Shown: positions 36,746 to 46,553, numbered from the stretch's first letter. The stretch is DNA of 64,000 nt from Paraburkholderia domus (GCF_905220705.1 NZ_CAJNAT010000001.1:806001-870000), one strand, 5' to 3'. Notes: a model not told the origin generated them from the letters alone. Translations and numbers: made by a program.

Positions 36746-36909
36746 GGGCAGAGTATAACGCGGGCGCCTGCCCCGGCGAAAACGCGGGACGGCCAGCGGA
36801 AAAAGCGTGGTGAAGCGACGTTACCGCGAGTTCTTAAAGTAGCGTGATAACACGCCGCGACTGATGTGACCCACCCGCGCGGCGTGTCGTGCAATCAAGG
36901 CATGCGTGC

Positions 36910-37803
36910 TTAGTGGAACGGGCCGATGCGTTTCAGATTGCTGAAGTTCATCCAGATGAAAAACGCGCGACCGACGATATTCTTATCCGGCGCAAAACCC
37001 CAGTAGCGGCTATCCGCGCTGTTATCGCGGTTGTCGCCCATCATGAAGTAATTGCCAGGCGGCACTTTGCAGATCACGCCGCGTGCGTTGTACGTGCAGT
37101 TATCGCGATACGGATAATCTTCCGCGCCGACGATGAACGGCGGCACCGCAGGGTTATTCAGAATCGCATTCTTGCGGCCGTCGAGATCTTCTTCGAATTG
37201 CTTCGCATAGCCGAGGCGCTCTTCGTCGAGGTAGTCAGGCAGCGCCGTTTCCGGGACCGGCTTGCCGTTGATCGTCAGTTGCTTGTCCTGATAAGCGACG
37301 GTGTCGCCCGGCAGGCCGATCACGCGCTTGATGTAGTCGACCGATTCGTCTTTCGGGTAGCGGAACACCACCACGTCGCCACGCTCGAGCGGACGGCCTT
37401 CGGTGATCTTCGTGTTGGTGATCGGCAGACGGATGCCGTAGTCGAATTTATTGACGAGGATGAAGTCGCCCACCAGCAGCGTCGGCACCATCGAACCCGA
37501 CGGAATCTTGAACGGCTCGACCACGAACGAGCGCACCACGAACACCACCAGAATCACCGGGAAAAAGCTCGCCGAATACTCGAGCCACCACGGTTGACGC
37601 AGCTTGTCGTCACGCAGACGCGCGCGCGTTTGCGCCGCGTTTTCGTCGGCGAAACGCTCACCGACGCGTGCCTGCTGGCGGTCGAACTCAGCGACCACGG
37701 CTTCCGCCGCGCGCCGCCGTTGCGGCATGAAAACCAGTTTGTCTGCGACCCATGCGACGCCCGTCAAAATGACGAGCACAAAAAGAATCAGCGCAAAATT
37801 CAT
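36910..37803 (-). CDS. lepB: signal peptidase I, 297 aa
   Basis: Removes Sec/Tat signal peptides at the periplasmic face. The catalytic Ser is in IPSGSMVPTLLVGD and the Lys in RYPKDESVDYIKRVIGLPGD; the later box GDNRDNSADSRYWG is intact. Two N-terminal membrane segments are visible (residues 1-18 and about 80-95). It lies 18 bp after lepA, the usual lepA-lepB operon. Confidence 0.97.
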   Translation of the reverse strand: MNFALILFVLVILTGVAWVADKLVFMPQRRRAAEAVVAEFDRQQARVGERFADENAAQTRARLRDDKLRQPWWLEYSASFFPVILVVFVVRSFVVEPFKIPSGSMVPTLLVGDFILVNKFDYGIRLPITNTKITEGRPLERGDVVVFRYPKDESVDYIKRVIGLPGDTVAYQDKQLTINGKPVPETALPDYLDEERLGYAKQFEEDLDGRKNAILNNPAVPPFIVGAEDYPYRDNCTYNARGVICKVPPGNYFMMGDNRDNSADSRYWGFAPDKNIVGRAFFIWMNFSNLKRIGPFH

Positions 37804-37821
37804 AAGGTTCCGTTGTTCGTC

Positions 37822-39615
37822 TTATTTGTCTTCGACACGCAGGATCGCGAGGAAAGCCTCTTGAGGAATCTCGACCGATCCCACCTGCTTCATTCGCTTC
37901 TTGCCTGCCTTTTGTTTCTCGAGCAGTTTCTTCTTACGGGAAATATCGCCGCCGTAGCATTTTGCCAGCACGTTCTTACGCAACGCTTTAATGTTTTCGC
38001 GCGCAATAATGTTCGCGCCGATGGTGGCCTGAATCGCTACGTCGTACATCTGACGCGGAATCAGTTCGCGCATCTTCGCCGCCACTTCGCGGCCGCGATA
38101 CTGACTTTGCGAACGGTGCACGATCACCGACAACGCGTCGACCTTGTCGCCGTTGATCAGCATGTCGACCTTCACCACATCAGCCGCGCGATATTCCTTG
38201 AACTCGTAATCCATCGACGCATAGCCGCGCGAGATCGACTTCAGACGATCGAAGAAATCGAGCACGACTTCGCCCATCGGGATTTCATAGGTCAACTGCA
38301 CCTGACGGCCGTGGTACTGCATGTTGATCTGATTGCCGCGCTTCGTCGTACACAGCGTGATCACCGAGCCGACGTAATCTTGCGGCATGTACAGATTCAC
38401 GGTGACGATCGGCTCGCGCACTTCTTCAATCTTCGAGGGCTCCGGCATCTTGGCCGGATTTTCGACCATGAGGATCGTGCCGTCGCGCTGCAGGACTTCA
38501 TACACCACGGTCGGCGCCGTGGTGATCAGGTCCATGTCGAATTCGCGCTCGAGGCGTTCCTGCACGATTTCCATGTGCAGCAAACCAAGGAAGCCGCAAC
38601 GGAAACCGAAACCGAGCGCCTGCGAGACTTCCGGCTCGTACATCAACGAGGCGTCGTTCAGCTTCAGCTTTTCCAGCGAATCACGCAGCGCGTCGTACTG
38701 GTTCGCTTCGACCGGATAGAGACCGGCGAACACCTGCGGCTTGACTTCCTTGAAGCCCGGCAACGGCTCGGCGGCCGGACGGTTCACCAGCGTGACGGTG
38801 TCACCCACCTTCGCGGCGGCCAATTCCTTGATGCCGGCGATGATGAAGCCCACCTGCCCCGCGGACAACGACTCGAGATTCTTCGACTTCGGCGTGAACA
38901 CGCCGATGTGCTCGACCGGGTACTGCGCACCGGTCGCCATCATGCGGATCTTGTCTTTCGGACGCAGCGTGCCGTTGACGATACGCACCAGCATGACGAC
39001 GCCGACGTAGTTGTCGAACCACGAGTCGATGATCAACGCCTGCAGCGGCGCTTCCGTATCACCCTTGGGCGGCGGCACTTTGGCGATCAGCGCTTCAAGT
39101 ACGTCCTCCACGCCAAGCCCGGTCTTCGCGCTGCAATGTGTAGCGTCGGTGGCGTCAATGCCGATCACGTCTTCGATTTCCGCGATTGCGTTTTCGGGAT
39201 TCGCGGCCGGCAGGTCGATCTTGTTGAGCACCGGAATGACGTCGACGCCAAGCTCGATCGCCGTGTAGCAGTTGGCGACGGTTTGCGCTTCCACGCCCTG
39301 GCTTGCGTCGACGACCAGCAACGCCCCTTCACATGCGGACAACGAGCGGCTGACTTCATACGAGAAGTCGACGTGGCCCGGCGTGTCGATCATGTTCAGG
39401 TTGTAGATCTGCCCGTCACGGGCCTTATACGTCAGTGCGGCGGTTTGTGCCTTGATGGTAATGCCGCGCTCGCGCTCGAGATCCATCGAGTCGAGCACTT
39501 GGGATTCCATCTCGCGGTCGGACAAGCCACCGCAGATCTGGATGATGCGATCGGCGAGCGTCGACTTGCCATGGTCGATGTGCGCAATGATCGAGAAGTT
39601 ACGAATATGATCCAT
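37822..39615 (-). CDS. lepA: elongation factor 4 (LepA), 597 aa
   Basis: Ribosome-associated translational GTPase implicated in back-translocation and 30S biogenesis. G1 is [12 protein letters not shown], switch II region [12 protein letters not shown] and G4 NKIDLP. The unique C-terminal domain ends with [22 protein letters not shown]. Length equals E. coli LepA. About 200 bp separate it from the glutaredoxin-like gene upstream, so a promoter may lie there, possibly linked to the sigma-E set. Confidence 0.97.
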   Translation of the reverse strand: MDHIRNFSIIAHIDHGKSTLADRIIQICGGLSDREMESQVLDSMDLERERGITIKAQTAALTYKARDGQIYNLNMIDTPGHVDFSYEVSRSLSACEGALLVVDASQGVEAQTVANCYTAIELGVDVIPVLNKIDLPAANPENAIAEIEDVIGIDATDATHCSAKTGLGVEDVLEALIAKVPPPKGDTEAPLQALIIDSWFDNYVGVVMLVRIVNGTLRPKDKIRMMATGAQYPVEHIGVFTPKSKNLESLSAGQVGFIIAGIKELAAAKVGDTVTLVNRPAAEPLPGFKEVKPQVFAGLYPVEANQYDALRDSLEKLKLNDASLMYEPEVSQALGFGFRCGFLGLLHMEIVQERLEREFDMDLITTAPTVVYEVLQRDGTILMVENPAKMPEPSKIEEVREPIVTVNLYMPQDYVGSVITLCTTKRGNQINMQYHGRQVQLTYEIPMGEVVLDFFDRLKSISRGYASMDYEFKEYRAADVVKVDMLINGDKVDALSVIVHRSQSQYRGREVAAKMRELIPRQMYDVAIQATIGANIIARENIKALRKNVLAKCYGGDISRKKKLLEKQKAGKKRMKQVGSVEIPQEAFLAILRVEDK

Positions 39616-39819
39616 TCAGTACCGATCAAGCGAAAAAGGCGCGCTCGGACAATAGCGGAGCACGCCTTGTAAGTAGGTGAAAAACCTATCTATTTTAGCC
39701 GAAAAGGCTATCGCCCGGCGCATCTTGCGAGGCTCGGGCGGAAAAGACGGCTCAGGAGAGACGTGAAACCTGGGGTGAACGCTGCGCGTTAGCGGCTTTG
39801 TTCGGGCCCTTGTGCGACC

Positions 39820-40083
39820 TCAGGGCGTCGCCGCAACGCGAGCAGTTAGCGCGGCACGAACCCGTGCCGCGTCCAGGTGATAGTGACACAGTTCGACCCC
39901 GTCGCAGACCAGAACCGGCACAAGTTCGTTATAACGTGCTTCCAGCAAGGGATCGGTGTCGACGTCGATCACGACGACCTGTGCGCCGAACTCGGCCAGC
40001 AAAGGCTCGAGCGCGGCGCGCATGTCGTCGCACAAGTGACACCACGCGCGCCCGTAGAGCGTGAGCGGCGCCACCACCTTCAT
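39820..40083 (-). CDS. glutaredoxin-like (DUF836) thiol protein, 87 aa
   Basis: Small thioredoxin-fold protein with a CxxC site in GRAWCHLCDDM (Cys15, Cys18) and the cis-Pro in ELVPVLVCDG. Family members are thought to act as thiol-disulfide reductants. The start overlaps the mucD stop (ATGA), so it is translationally coupled to the protease. A link to periplasmic stress is suggested only by position, because no signal peptide is visible. Confidence 0.88.
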   Translation of the reverse strand: MKVVAPLTLYGRAWCHLCDDMRAALEPLLAEFGAQVVVIDVDTDPLLEARYNELVPVLVCDGVELCHYHLDAARVRAALTARVAATP

Positions 40084-41597
40084 TTCTGCGCGCTGCGCGG
40101 GCGAATCGGCACGAACTGCGTGTTCTCGCCGCGACGGACCAGCAACGCGACCATCTTCTGCGGGTCGAGGTGCGCGGTCAGGTCGTCGAACTGCTTCGCG
40201 CTCGTGATATCCGTGTCGCCTACGCGCAGGACGATGTCGCCCTTTTGCAGTCCGACGCGCACTGCCGGCCCGTCTACCGCGTCGATCTGCACACCGTTGT
40301 GCAGTTTCAGCGCTTTCATCTGGTCAGCAGGGATATCGCTAACGGCAAGACCCAACATGTTCGTGGCGCGCTGCTTCGGCACCGGCGGCTTTTTATCATC
40401 CGCCTTGGTGGTCTTGTCCGGCTGCATCTCGGCAATCGTGACCGGCAGATCACGCGTCTGACCCTTGCGCCAAATCGTAATAGTCGACTTGGTGCCGGGC
40501 TTCGTATCGCCGACCATGCGCGGCAAATCCGTAGCCGTATCGACCGGATGGCCGTTGAACTTCAGGATGATGTCGCCCGGCTGCACGCCGGCTTTGTCTG
40601 CCGGGCCACCCGGCTCGACGCTGCTGACCAGCGCGCCCTGCGCCTTCGGCAGACCGAGTGAATCGGCCACGTCTTTCGTCACTTCGCCGATCGCCACCGC
40701 GATCCGGCCGCGCACGACCTTACCCGATGTTTTCAGCTGGTCGGCCACGCGCATCGCCTCGTCGATCGGGATGGCGAACGAGATGCCCATGAAGCCGCCG
40801 GTACGGCTGTAGATCTGCGAGTTGATGCCGATCACTTCGCCCTGCATGTTGATCAGCGGACCGCCTGAATTACCCGGATTGACGGCCACATCGGTCTGGA
40901 TGAACGGCAGATAGTCGCCCGTATCGCGCCCCTTGGCGCTGACGATACCGGCCGTCACCGTGTTCTCGAGACCGAATGGCGAACCGATCGCGACCACCCA
41001 CTCACCCACACGCACCTTGTTCGAGTCGCCGATCGTGATGGTCGGCAAATTGGCAGCGCTAATCTTCACGACGGCAACATCGGTCCGATCGTCCACGCCG
41101 ATCAGCTTCGCCTTGAATTCGCGCTTGTCGGTGAGGGTGACGTAAATGGTATCCGCGTCGTCCACGACGTGCGCGTTGGTCATCACGTAGCCATCCGCCG
41201 ACAGAATGAAGCCTGAGCCGACGCCACTGTTCTGCTCGGGATCGCTGTTATCCGGCGAATCCTGGCTGCCGCCGCTACCGCTCCCACCGTTATCGCCACC
41301 GCGCGGCGTACCGGGAGATTGCGGCGACTGCGGCAACGGGATGCCGAAGAAGCGGCGGAAAAACTCCGACATGTCACCGTCGTCCATGCCTGGCGGCAAC
41401 CCGCCGCGGGCACTGCTGTTCGACACGCGCGTGGTCGTGCGAATGTTGACGACGGCTGGGCCGACCTTGTCGACGAGGTCAGTGAAGTCGGGCAGATTGG
41501 CGGCGGCGGGAGCGGCCGACGCCATGTGCGGCACAAGCGGCAAACACGCCGCTACCACCGCGGCCGCGAGGAATTTGCGCACCGAGAAAGTCGTCAT
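40080..41597 (-). CDS. mucD: Do-like periplasmic serine protease (MucD type), 505 aa
   Basis: HtrA/DegP-family protease and chaperone of the periplasm. Signal peptide ends at about residue 28 (SAAPAAANLP). The catalytic triad is His in YVMTNAHVVDD, Asp in RTDVAVVKI and Ser in NPGNSGGPLIN. Two PDZ domains follow at roughly 300-390 and 420-500. A Gly/Ser-rich loop (residues 100-125) precedes the catalytic core. It is the fourth gene of rpoE-rseA-rseB-mucD, the same order as algU-mucA-mucB-mucD in Pseudomonas. Confidence 0.94.
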   Translation of the reverse strand: MTTFSVRKFLAAAVVAACLPLVPHMASAAPAAANLPDFTDLVDKVGPAVVNIRTTTRVSNSSARGGLPPGMDDGDMSEFFRRFFGIPLPQSPQSPGTPRGGDNGGSGSGGSQDSPDNSDPEQNSGVGSGFILSADGYVMTNAHVVDDADTIYVTLTDKREFKAKLIGVDDRTDVAVVKISAANLPTITIGDSNKVRVGEWVVAIGSPFGLENTVTAGIVSAKGRDTGDYLPFIQTDVAVNPGNSGGPLINMQGEVIGINSQIYSRTGGFMGISFAIPIDEAMRVADQLKTSGKVVRGRIAVAIGEVTKDVADSLGLPKAQGALVSSVEPGGPADKAGVQPGDIILKFNGHPVDTATDLPRMVGDTKPGTKSTITIWRKGQTRDLPVTIAEMQPDKTTKADDKKPPVPKQRATNMLGLAVSDIPADQMKALKLHNGVQIDAVDGPAVRVGLQKGDIVLRVGDTDITSAKQFDDLTAHLDPQKMVALLVRRGENTQFVPIRPRSAQK

Positions 41598-41634
41598 ATC
41601 GTAGCAAGCCGAGGGATTCGAGTGATTCGGAGGA

Positions 41635-42678
41635 TTACTTCGGAGCTTTATATTCTATGGCAGACGCAAATTGCTGCAATGTGGTCTGGGGCACTTCACC
41701 AAGCAGAGTAATCCAGAAGTCGCCGCGCCGCTTGACCAACACGTGCGTGGCGCCGCTGCTGCCCGCGCCTTCCTTGCGAGTGTTGTTCTCGACCGGCTCG
41801 ACAAACACCGAAATGGCCGCGAGGCCGTCGGAGAATACCGCCTGATCGACCGGAATGGTCGGCTGGCCCGCCTCACGCGCAGCCATTGGGCGGCGCAGTT
41901 CGCGAATCATGCGGAAGCCCGGCACCGTTGGCGTGATCTGCCAGCCTTGCGCAGCCATGTCGACCGGCTCGACCGGCGGGCGCACCACCGTCCAGCCTGT
42001 CGTATTACGAATGCCGTTGACAATGGCGGTCTTGTCGACCGGCACACCGATGCGAATCTGCGAAAACGACAACTGTTCGAGCACCTGACCGTTCGGATCA
42101 AGCGTCTGCGCGCGCAGCAGTAGACCGGTCTTCTTGTCGGCCCACAGCTTGTAAGCAAAGCGATATGCGTCTTTCGGGTCGAGCTCGATCACCTGACTGT
42201 CGATTCCCGCGACACGGTCATCGCCGAGTAACTTCGGCTCGTACACAGACAGCACCTGCTCCCCGCTCACAGCCAGCAGCGCGGGAAACGAATCTTTGTT
42301 CTGGCGCTTTTCGACCACGCACAGATGCCGCTCAGGCACGAACGTGTAGAGCTCTTCGTTGTGGCGAAGCATTTTGCGCGGCTTGCCGTCGAGACTTTCG
42401 AGTTGCTCGAATTCGCCGTCCGTGCGAGTCGCGTAATGCGCGATCCGCGACGTCTGAACGAAACTGCCGCGCTGATAGACGAACGCGCCTTCGTAGTTCT
42501 GCTGCTGGGCGGCCTGATGGATTCGATCGAGCAGCTCCGCGGCCGTGCGACGGGCGACGAGGGGATCGTCGGTTTGTGCAAAGACCCGCGGTGTAGCGGA
42601 CAACAATACGGCTGCGCAGAACAGAAATGCCGGCAGCCGCCCCCAGATAGTCGTTTTATTCAACCGCGGAGTCTGCAT
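41635..42678 (-). CDS. rseB: periplasmic regulator RseB (MucB), about 347 aa
   Basis: Periplasmic protein that binds RseA and senses misassembled outer-membrane proteins and lipopolysaccharide, holding sigma-E off. The signal peptide ends near RVFAQTDD. The lipoprotein-like core contains YEGAFVYQRGSFVQTSRIAH and LLRHNEELYTFVPER-like strands, and the C-terminal domain contains GDFWITLLGEVPQTT. I use ATG 42678; a TTG three bases upstream is also possible. It starts 4 bp after the rseA stop. Confidence 0.94.
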   Translation of the reverse strand: MQTPRLNKTTIWGRLPAFLFCAAVLLSATPRVFAQTDDPLVARRTAAELLDRIHQAAQQQNYEGAFVYQRGSFVQTSRIAHYATRTDGEFEQLESLDGKPRKMLRHNEELYTFVPERHLCVVEKRQNKDSFPALLAVSGEQVLSVYEPKLLGDDRVAGIDSQVIELDPKDAYRFAYKLWADKKTGLLLRAQTLDPNGQVLEQLSFSQIRIGVPVDKTAIVNGIRNTTGWTVVRPPVEPVDMAAQGWQITPTVPGFRMIRELRRPMAAREAGQPTIPVDQAVFSDGLAAISVFVEPVENNTRKEGAGSSGATHVLVKRRGDFWITLLGEVPQTTLQQFASAIEYKAPK

Positions 42679-42682
42679 CAAA

Positions 42683-43309
42683 CTATTGGCCTTGCGTAGA
42701 AACTGCGGCAGCGCGAATCAGCGGCATCGAGCCCGGCATGACCGGTTGTTGCGCGAATTGCTGGTGAGCTTCCAGATACTGGTCGAGACTTGCGTCACGG
42801 ATGATGTTGGCGTCCTGCGCGACCGGCTGGACCGTAGCGACGGGCACAGATGCCATGGCCACGCGTTGCAGCGAATCGCCGTGCGACTGGAGCGATGCGA
42901 CTTGCGCCATGCCCGGGCCGCCCGGCACGCCTTGCAACTGCGGCACGACGATCCACGTCAACGTGGCAGCGGCAGCGGCGACGGCAAAGGCCGGCACGAC
43001 GCGGCGACGCAGTGCCAGCAAACGGCGCGCGACCGGCATTGCGGCAGGCGCGAGCACGTGCGGCTCGTTGTCGAAACGTGCGGCAAAGCCGCTCAGGAAC
43101 GCGCTGCTCGCCGCCGGGCTGACCGCCAGATCGTCGGAACGCAGGGCGTCGCCGATCAGGTGATAGCACGACCAGGCGGCACGATCCTGGCCGTCCAGTT
43201 CGGAAACAAACGTGTTCAGATGCTCTTCGCCGAACAACTCACCGTCGACAAAAGCGGACAGACGCTCGCCGCGCGAGCTGGCTTGCGATTGCATCGAGAC
43301 CGACCCCAT
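42683..43309 (-). CDS. rseA: anti-sigma-E factor RseA (MucA), 208 aa
   Basis: Inner-membrane anti-sigma factor that sequesters RpoE until cleaved under envelope stress. The N-terminal cytoplasmic domain contains RLSAFVDGELFGEEHLNTF and AAWSCYHLIGDALRS, typical of MucA/RseA. A single membrane segment lies near residues 105-125, followed by a periplasmic tail. I chose ATG 43309 because GGGGAG lies seven bases upstream; ATG 43321 and GTG 43348 are in frame too. It lies between rpoE and rseB. Confidence 0.92.
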   Translation of the reverse strand: MGSVSMQSQASSRGERLSAFVDGELFGEEHLNTFVSELDGQDRAAWSCYHLIGDALRSDDLAVSPAASSAFLSGFAARFDNEPHVLAPAAMPVARRLLALRRRVVPAFAVAAAAATLTWIVVPQLQGVPGGPGMAQVASLQSHGDSLQRVAMASVPVATVQPVAQDANIIRDASLDQYLEAHQQFAQQPVMPGSMPLIRAAAVSTQGQ

Positions 43310-43393
43310 GATGCTCCCCATCTTACAAATACCCCGTAGTGACACCACTAATCCAGATATTGCACCCGTGCCCCGCCCGGCGGGCCGATATAT

Positions 43394-43993
43394 TTACCAG
43401 CGCTTGCCTTCAGGTGTGTCAAGCAACGGACGCAATTTTGCCGCAATGGCTTCGCGAGCGCGAAAAATTCGTGATCTGACTGTGCCAATTGGGCAACCCA
43501 TCATCTCAGCGATTTCCTCATAGCTCAAACCTTCAATTTCACGAAGAGTAATGGCGGTGCGCAACTCTTCCGGTAAAACCGCCATTGCAGCATTGACCGT
43601 CTCAGCGATCTGCTTGCTCATCAACATCGACTCAGGCGTGTTGATATCCCTTAGTTGGTCGGCGTCCGAGAAAGTTTCAGCTTCTTCAGCATCTGCTTCG
43701 GTCGAAGTCGGTGCGCGCCGCCCTTGGGTCGCAAGGTAGTTCTTCGCGGTATTGACCGCAATCCGGTACAACCACGTGTAAAAGGCCGATTCACCGCGAA
43801 ACTGCGGCAACGCCCGGTACGCCTTGATAAAGGCGTCCTGAGCGACGTCTTCCACTTCGGCCGGATCCCGCACAAGGCGGGAGATCAGCCGGAGAATCTT
43901 GCGGTGGTATTTGGAGACCAGAAGCTCGAACGCGGCCTTGTCGCCCTTCTGGACGCGCTCGACCAGCACCTGATCAATTTCTTTTTCGCTCAC
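43394..43993 (-). CDS. rpoE: extracytoplasmic-function sigma factor RpoE (AlgU), 199 aa
   Basis: Sigma factor for the envelope-stress regulon. Region 2 contains DVAQDAFIKAYRALPQFRGE and FYTWLYRIAVNTAKN; region 4 contains LREIEGLSYEEIAEMMGCPI and TVRSRIFRAREAIA. Length matches the family. Its gene opens the rseA-rseB-mucD set. Upstream are a 9-bp repeat array (44061-44096) and weak -10 candidates at 44010-44015 (TATAGT) and 44034-44039 (TACAAT); I see no GAACTT-type sigma-E autoregulated promoter. Confidence 0.96.
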   Translation of the reverse strand: MSEKEIDQVLVERVQKGDKAAFELLVSKYHRKILRLISRLVRDPAEVEDVAQDAFIKAYRALPQFRGESAFYTWLYRIAVNTAKNYLATQGRRAPTSTEADAEEAETFSDADQLRDINTPESMLMSKQIAETVNAAMAVLPEELRTAITLREIEGLSYEEIAEMMGCPIGTVRSRIFRAREAIAAKLRPLLDTPEGKRW

Positions 43994-44060
43994 CTGATAA
44001 ATCCGTTAACTATAGGGCGCATGGCGGGGGACCATTGTAGCGTCCCCATCATCTCGGCAC

Positions 44061-44096
44061 GTTACTCCGGTAACAGCGGTTACAGTCGTTACAGTC
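44061..44096. repeat. four 9-bp repeats upstream of rpoE
   Basis: GTTACTCCG, GTAACAGCG, GTTACAGTC and GTTACAGTC follow without gaps, so GTTAC or its complement GTAAC recurs at strict 9-bp spacing. The array fills the space between the stop of the upstream gene and the rpoE leader, and could bind a regulator as overlapping direct and inverted sites. Confidence 0.6.
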
Positions 44097-44580
44097 AGGC
44101 GCCGGCGCCACGCCGGCCCAGCACGGCCAGCTCGCGAAAGACAGACGCTGGAAGCGCGTCAGCGGCAAGAAGTAGCGTGCGTGAGCGCCCATGGTCCGGC
44201 ATCAGCGCCAGAACGAGCAGGCGACCGCTCCATTGCGAACAGCCGGCAATGCGACCCTGCGCCAGCAAATTGCCGCCCCGGCTCCAGGCAGACAGTCCGT
44301 CCGGGCCGATTTTCAGCGCAACGGGCTGCGCATGCTCATGTTTTACCGCACAGAGCATGAGTAGCGCCCACACGGCAAGCGTCAACGGAACCGCCTGCCA
44401 GGCGCCCAGATGCGACGTGAAGCAGGTGTAGGCGGCCAGCGTCGCAATCAGGACGAATGCCCCCAAAGCAGCGCGCATGAAGACGGAGCGCCGCAACGTA
44501 ATCCGTTGCGGCGCCCCACCGGGCGTTGCCGATTCGAGGGAAACCGGCGGGCAAGCCGGCGTTTTCGACTGGCGTGTCAC
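44095..44580 (-). CDS. hypothetical two-helix membrane protein (YgfX-like), 161 aa
   Basis: Two adjacent hydrophobic helices (about residues 38-58 and 63-80) followed by a soluble beta-rich C-terminal domain containing LLVLALMPDHGRSRTLLLAA. This layout is like YgfX/CptA, but I am not certain. GTG 44580 is the likely start, with TTG just before it in frame. It lies 16 bp after fabF and 101 bp before rpoE, so it might be cotranscribed with either. The SdhE partner of true YgfX is not in this window. Confidence 0.6.
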   Translation of the reverse strand: MTRQSKTPACPPVSLESATPGGAPQRITLRRSVFMRAALGAFVLIATLAAYTCFTSHLGAWQAVPLTLAVWALLMLCAVKHEHAQPVALKIGPDGLSAWSRGGNLLAQGRIAGCSQWSGRLLVLALMPDHGRSRTLLLAADALPASVFRELAVLGRRGAGA

Positions 44581-44596
44581 CAACGCGATCGGGCGA

Positions 44597-45835
44597 TCAG
44601 GCGCGCTTGAAGACCAGCGTGCCGTTCGTGCCGCCGAACCCGAACGAGTTCTTCAGCGCGACGTCGATCTTCATCTCCCGCGCGGTGTTTGCGCAGTAAT
44701 CGAGATCGCAGGCCGGATCCTGATTGAAGATGTTGATCGTCGGCGGCGACACCTGATGATGCACGGCCAGCACGGTGAACACCGATTCCAGACCGCCAGC
44801 GCCGCCCAACAGGTGACCTGTCATTGACTTGGTCGAATTCACGACCATGTCTTTGGCGTGGTCACCGAAAGCGCGCTTGATGCCGGTGGTTTCAGCCAGG
44901 TCGCCGAGCGGCGTGGACGTGCCGTGCGCGTTCAGGTAGTTCACCTGATCCGAATTGATGCCAGCGTTCTTCATCGCGGCCAGCATGCAACGGCGCGCGC
45001 CGTCACCGTCTTCCAGCGGAGCGGTCATGTGATAGGCGTCGCCGCTCATCCCATAGCCGCTGACTTCGGCGTAAATCTTCGCGCCGCGTGCCTTCGCGTG
45101 TTCGTACTCTTCAAGCACCATCACGCCGGCGCCCTCGCCCAGCACGAAACCGTCGCGATCCTTGTCCCACGGACGGCTCGCCGTTGCCGGATCGTCGTTG
45201 CGTTGCGACAGCGCACGCGCCGCCGCAAAGCCGCCGACACCCAGCGGCGACACGGTGGATTCTGCACCGCCGGCGATCATCACGTCGGCGTCGCCGTATT
45301 CGATCAGGCGCGAAGCCTCGCCGATACAGTGCAGACCCGTGGTACATGCGGTCACGATCGCCAGATTCGGACCCTTGATGCCGAACTTGATCGACAGGTG
45401 GCCCGAGATCATGTTGATGATCGAGGCGGGCACGAAGAACGGCGAAATACGGCGCGGGCCGCGATTCAGCAGTTCGGTCTGCGTGTTTTCAATCATCGGC
45501 AGGCCACCGATGCCCGAACCGACCACCACGCCGATGCGCTCCGAATTCTCGTCGGTGACTTCGAGGCCGCTGTCCTGCATCGCCTGGATGCCCGCAGCGA
45601 CGCCGTAATGGATGAACGTATCCATATGGCGCGCCTCCTTACCGGGGATGTAGTCCTCGATATTGAAGCCCTTCACCTCGCCGGCGAAACGAGTCGAAAA
45701 GTTCGACGCATCGAACTTCGTGATATTGGCAATACCCGACTTGCCGGCGACCAGATTGGCCCAGCCGTCGGCAACATTATTGCCAACAGGCGAAATCAGC
45801 CCCAGGCCTGTAACAACAACACGACGGCGGCTCAC
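44597..45835 (-). CDS. fabF: 3-oxoacyl-ACP synthase II, 412 aa
   Basis: Elongating ketosynthase of type II fatty-acid synthesis. The active-site Cys is in [12 protein letters not shown]; the His pair lies in [11 protein letters not shown] and [12 protein letters not shown]. The N-terminus begins at GTG 45835 ([17 protein letters not shown]), preceded by an AGGGG ribosome site; the long frame upstream lacks family similarity. It is separated from acpP by 327 bp of repeat-rich DNA rather than by the usual short gap. Confidence 0.97.
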   Translation of the reverse strand: MSRRRVVVTGLGLISPVGNNVADGWANLVAGKSGIANITKFDASNFSTRFAGEVKGFNIEDYIPGKEARHMDTFIHYGVAAGIQAMQDSGLEVTDENSERIGVVVGSGIGGLPMIENTQTELLNRGPRRISPFFVPASIINMISGHLSIKFGIKGPNLAIVTACTTGLHCIGEASRLIEYGDADVMIAGGAESTVSPLGVGGFAAARALSQRNDDPATASRPWDKDRDGFVLGEGAGVMVLEEYEHAKARGAKIYAEVSGYGMSGDAYHMTAPLEDGDGARRCMLAAMKNAGINSDQVNYLNAHGTSTPLGDLAETTGIKRAFGDHAKDMVVNSTKSMTGHLLGGAGGLESVFTVLAVHHQVSPPTINIFNQDPACDLDYCANTAREMKIDVALKNSFGFGGTNGTLVFKRA

Positions 45836-45868
45836 GGTAACCCCTTTTTCATAGATGACAAAAGCAAA

Positions 45869-46018
45869 AGCCACAGCGGCCACAGGAACCTGCCCTGTGT
45901 GCCCTGTGGCTGTTAGCCGCCCCCACACCCGGCGCTTCGCACCAGGCGCCCCCGAGGGGGGCAATCCCCCAAGGGGATTTCCTTCGGGGCGGAAAACGCG
46001 GGGCGGCCCGGCGTTTTC
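45869..46018. repeat. cluster of inverted repeats between acpP and fabF
   Basis: Three nested or adjacent inverted repeats: a large imperfect hairpin with arms AGCCACAG/CTGTGGCT (45869-45911), a G/C-rich nested palindrome at about 45946-45992 (CGCCCCCGAGG against CCTTCGGGGCG), and GAAAACGC/GCGTTTTC (45992-46018). The middle one resembles the C-run/G-run intergenic palindromes dispersed in Burkholderiales. Confidence 0.6.
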
Positions 46019-46076
46019 TTGAAAATCGGCAATCGCGCGGAAATTTGCGCTGTCAGCATCGCTGGCTCCTGCACGG

Positions 46077-46101
46077 CAAAAAGCGCCAGCCCTGCTGGCG
46101 T
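46077..46101 (-). terminator. intrinsic terminator after acpP
   Basis: On the minus strand CGCCAGC and GCTGGCG pair around AGG and run into CTTTTT. It lies 62 bp after the acpP stop and before fabF. Confidence 0.75.
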
Positions 46102-46162
46102 CGGAAACCGACACGGCAGGGCGTCATACTCCGCCAACGCAGAAACGCAGGCGCGAATGACT

Positions 46163-46402
46163 TTAGGCCTTGACGTTCGCGCGAGCGTAGTCGATCGCTT
46201 GCTGAACGGTGGTGATCTTCTCGGCTTCTTCATCCGGAATTTCCATGCCGAATTCGTCTTCGAGGGCCATCACGAGTTCAACGGTGTCGAGCGAATCGGC
46301 ACCGAGGTCGTTCACGAACGAAGCTTCGTTCTTGATCTCAGCTTCTGCGACGCCCAGTTGTTCTGCGACGATCTTCTTGACGCGCTGTTCGATATTGTCC
46401 AT
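46163..46402 (-). CDS. acpP: acyl carrier protein, 79 aa
   Basis: Carries growing acyl chains on phosphopantetheine. The modified Ser is in [19 protein letters not shown]. The sequence is acidic and helical, with the N-terminus [18 protein letters not shown]. The ATG at 46402 follows a GGAGGGG-like ribosome site; the frame to 46447 is leader. acpS, which modifies it, lies in the same minus-strand block at 32.5 kb. A terminator follows the stop. Confidence 0.98.
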
Positions 46403-46553
46403 TACCCCTCCAAGGGAAAAGAAGTTCAAAAATACAGGTGCGCGCATTTTATCAGGTTTGACCCGGCAAAAAAGCGGCGCATCGGGTTCCTGTCAAGGCA
46501 TGCGCCTTACGCATTTGCAAACGCATCAAGGCGCGGATAGTAACCGAATTTGG

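Noticed and set aside
36889..39672. 927-codon frame opposite lepB and lepA
   Set aside because: It spans two well-supported genes on the other strand and has shadow composition.
44095..44580. YgfX/SdhE toxin-antitoxin pair
   Set aside because: The protein resembles YgfX only loosely and no SdhE gene is adjacent, so a toxin-antitoxin call is unsupported.
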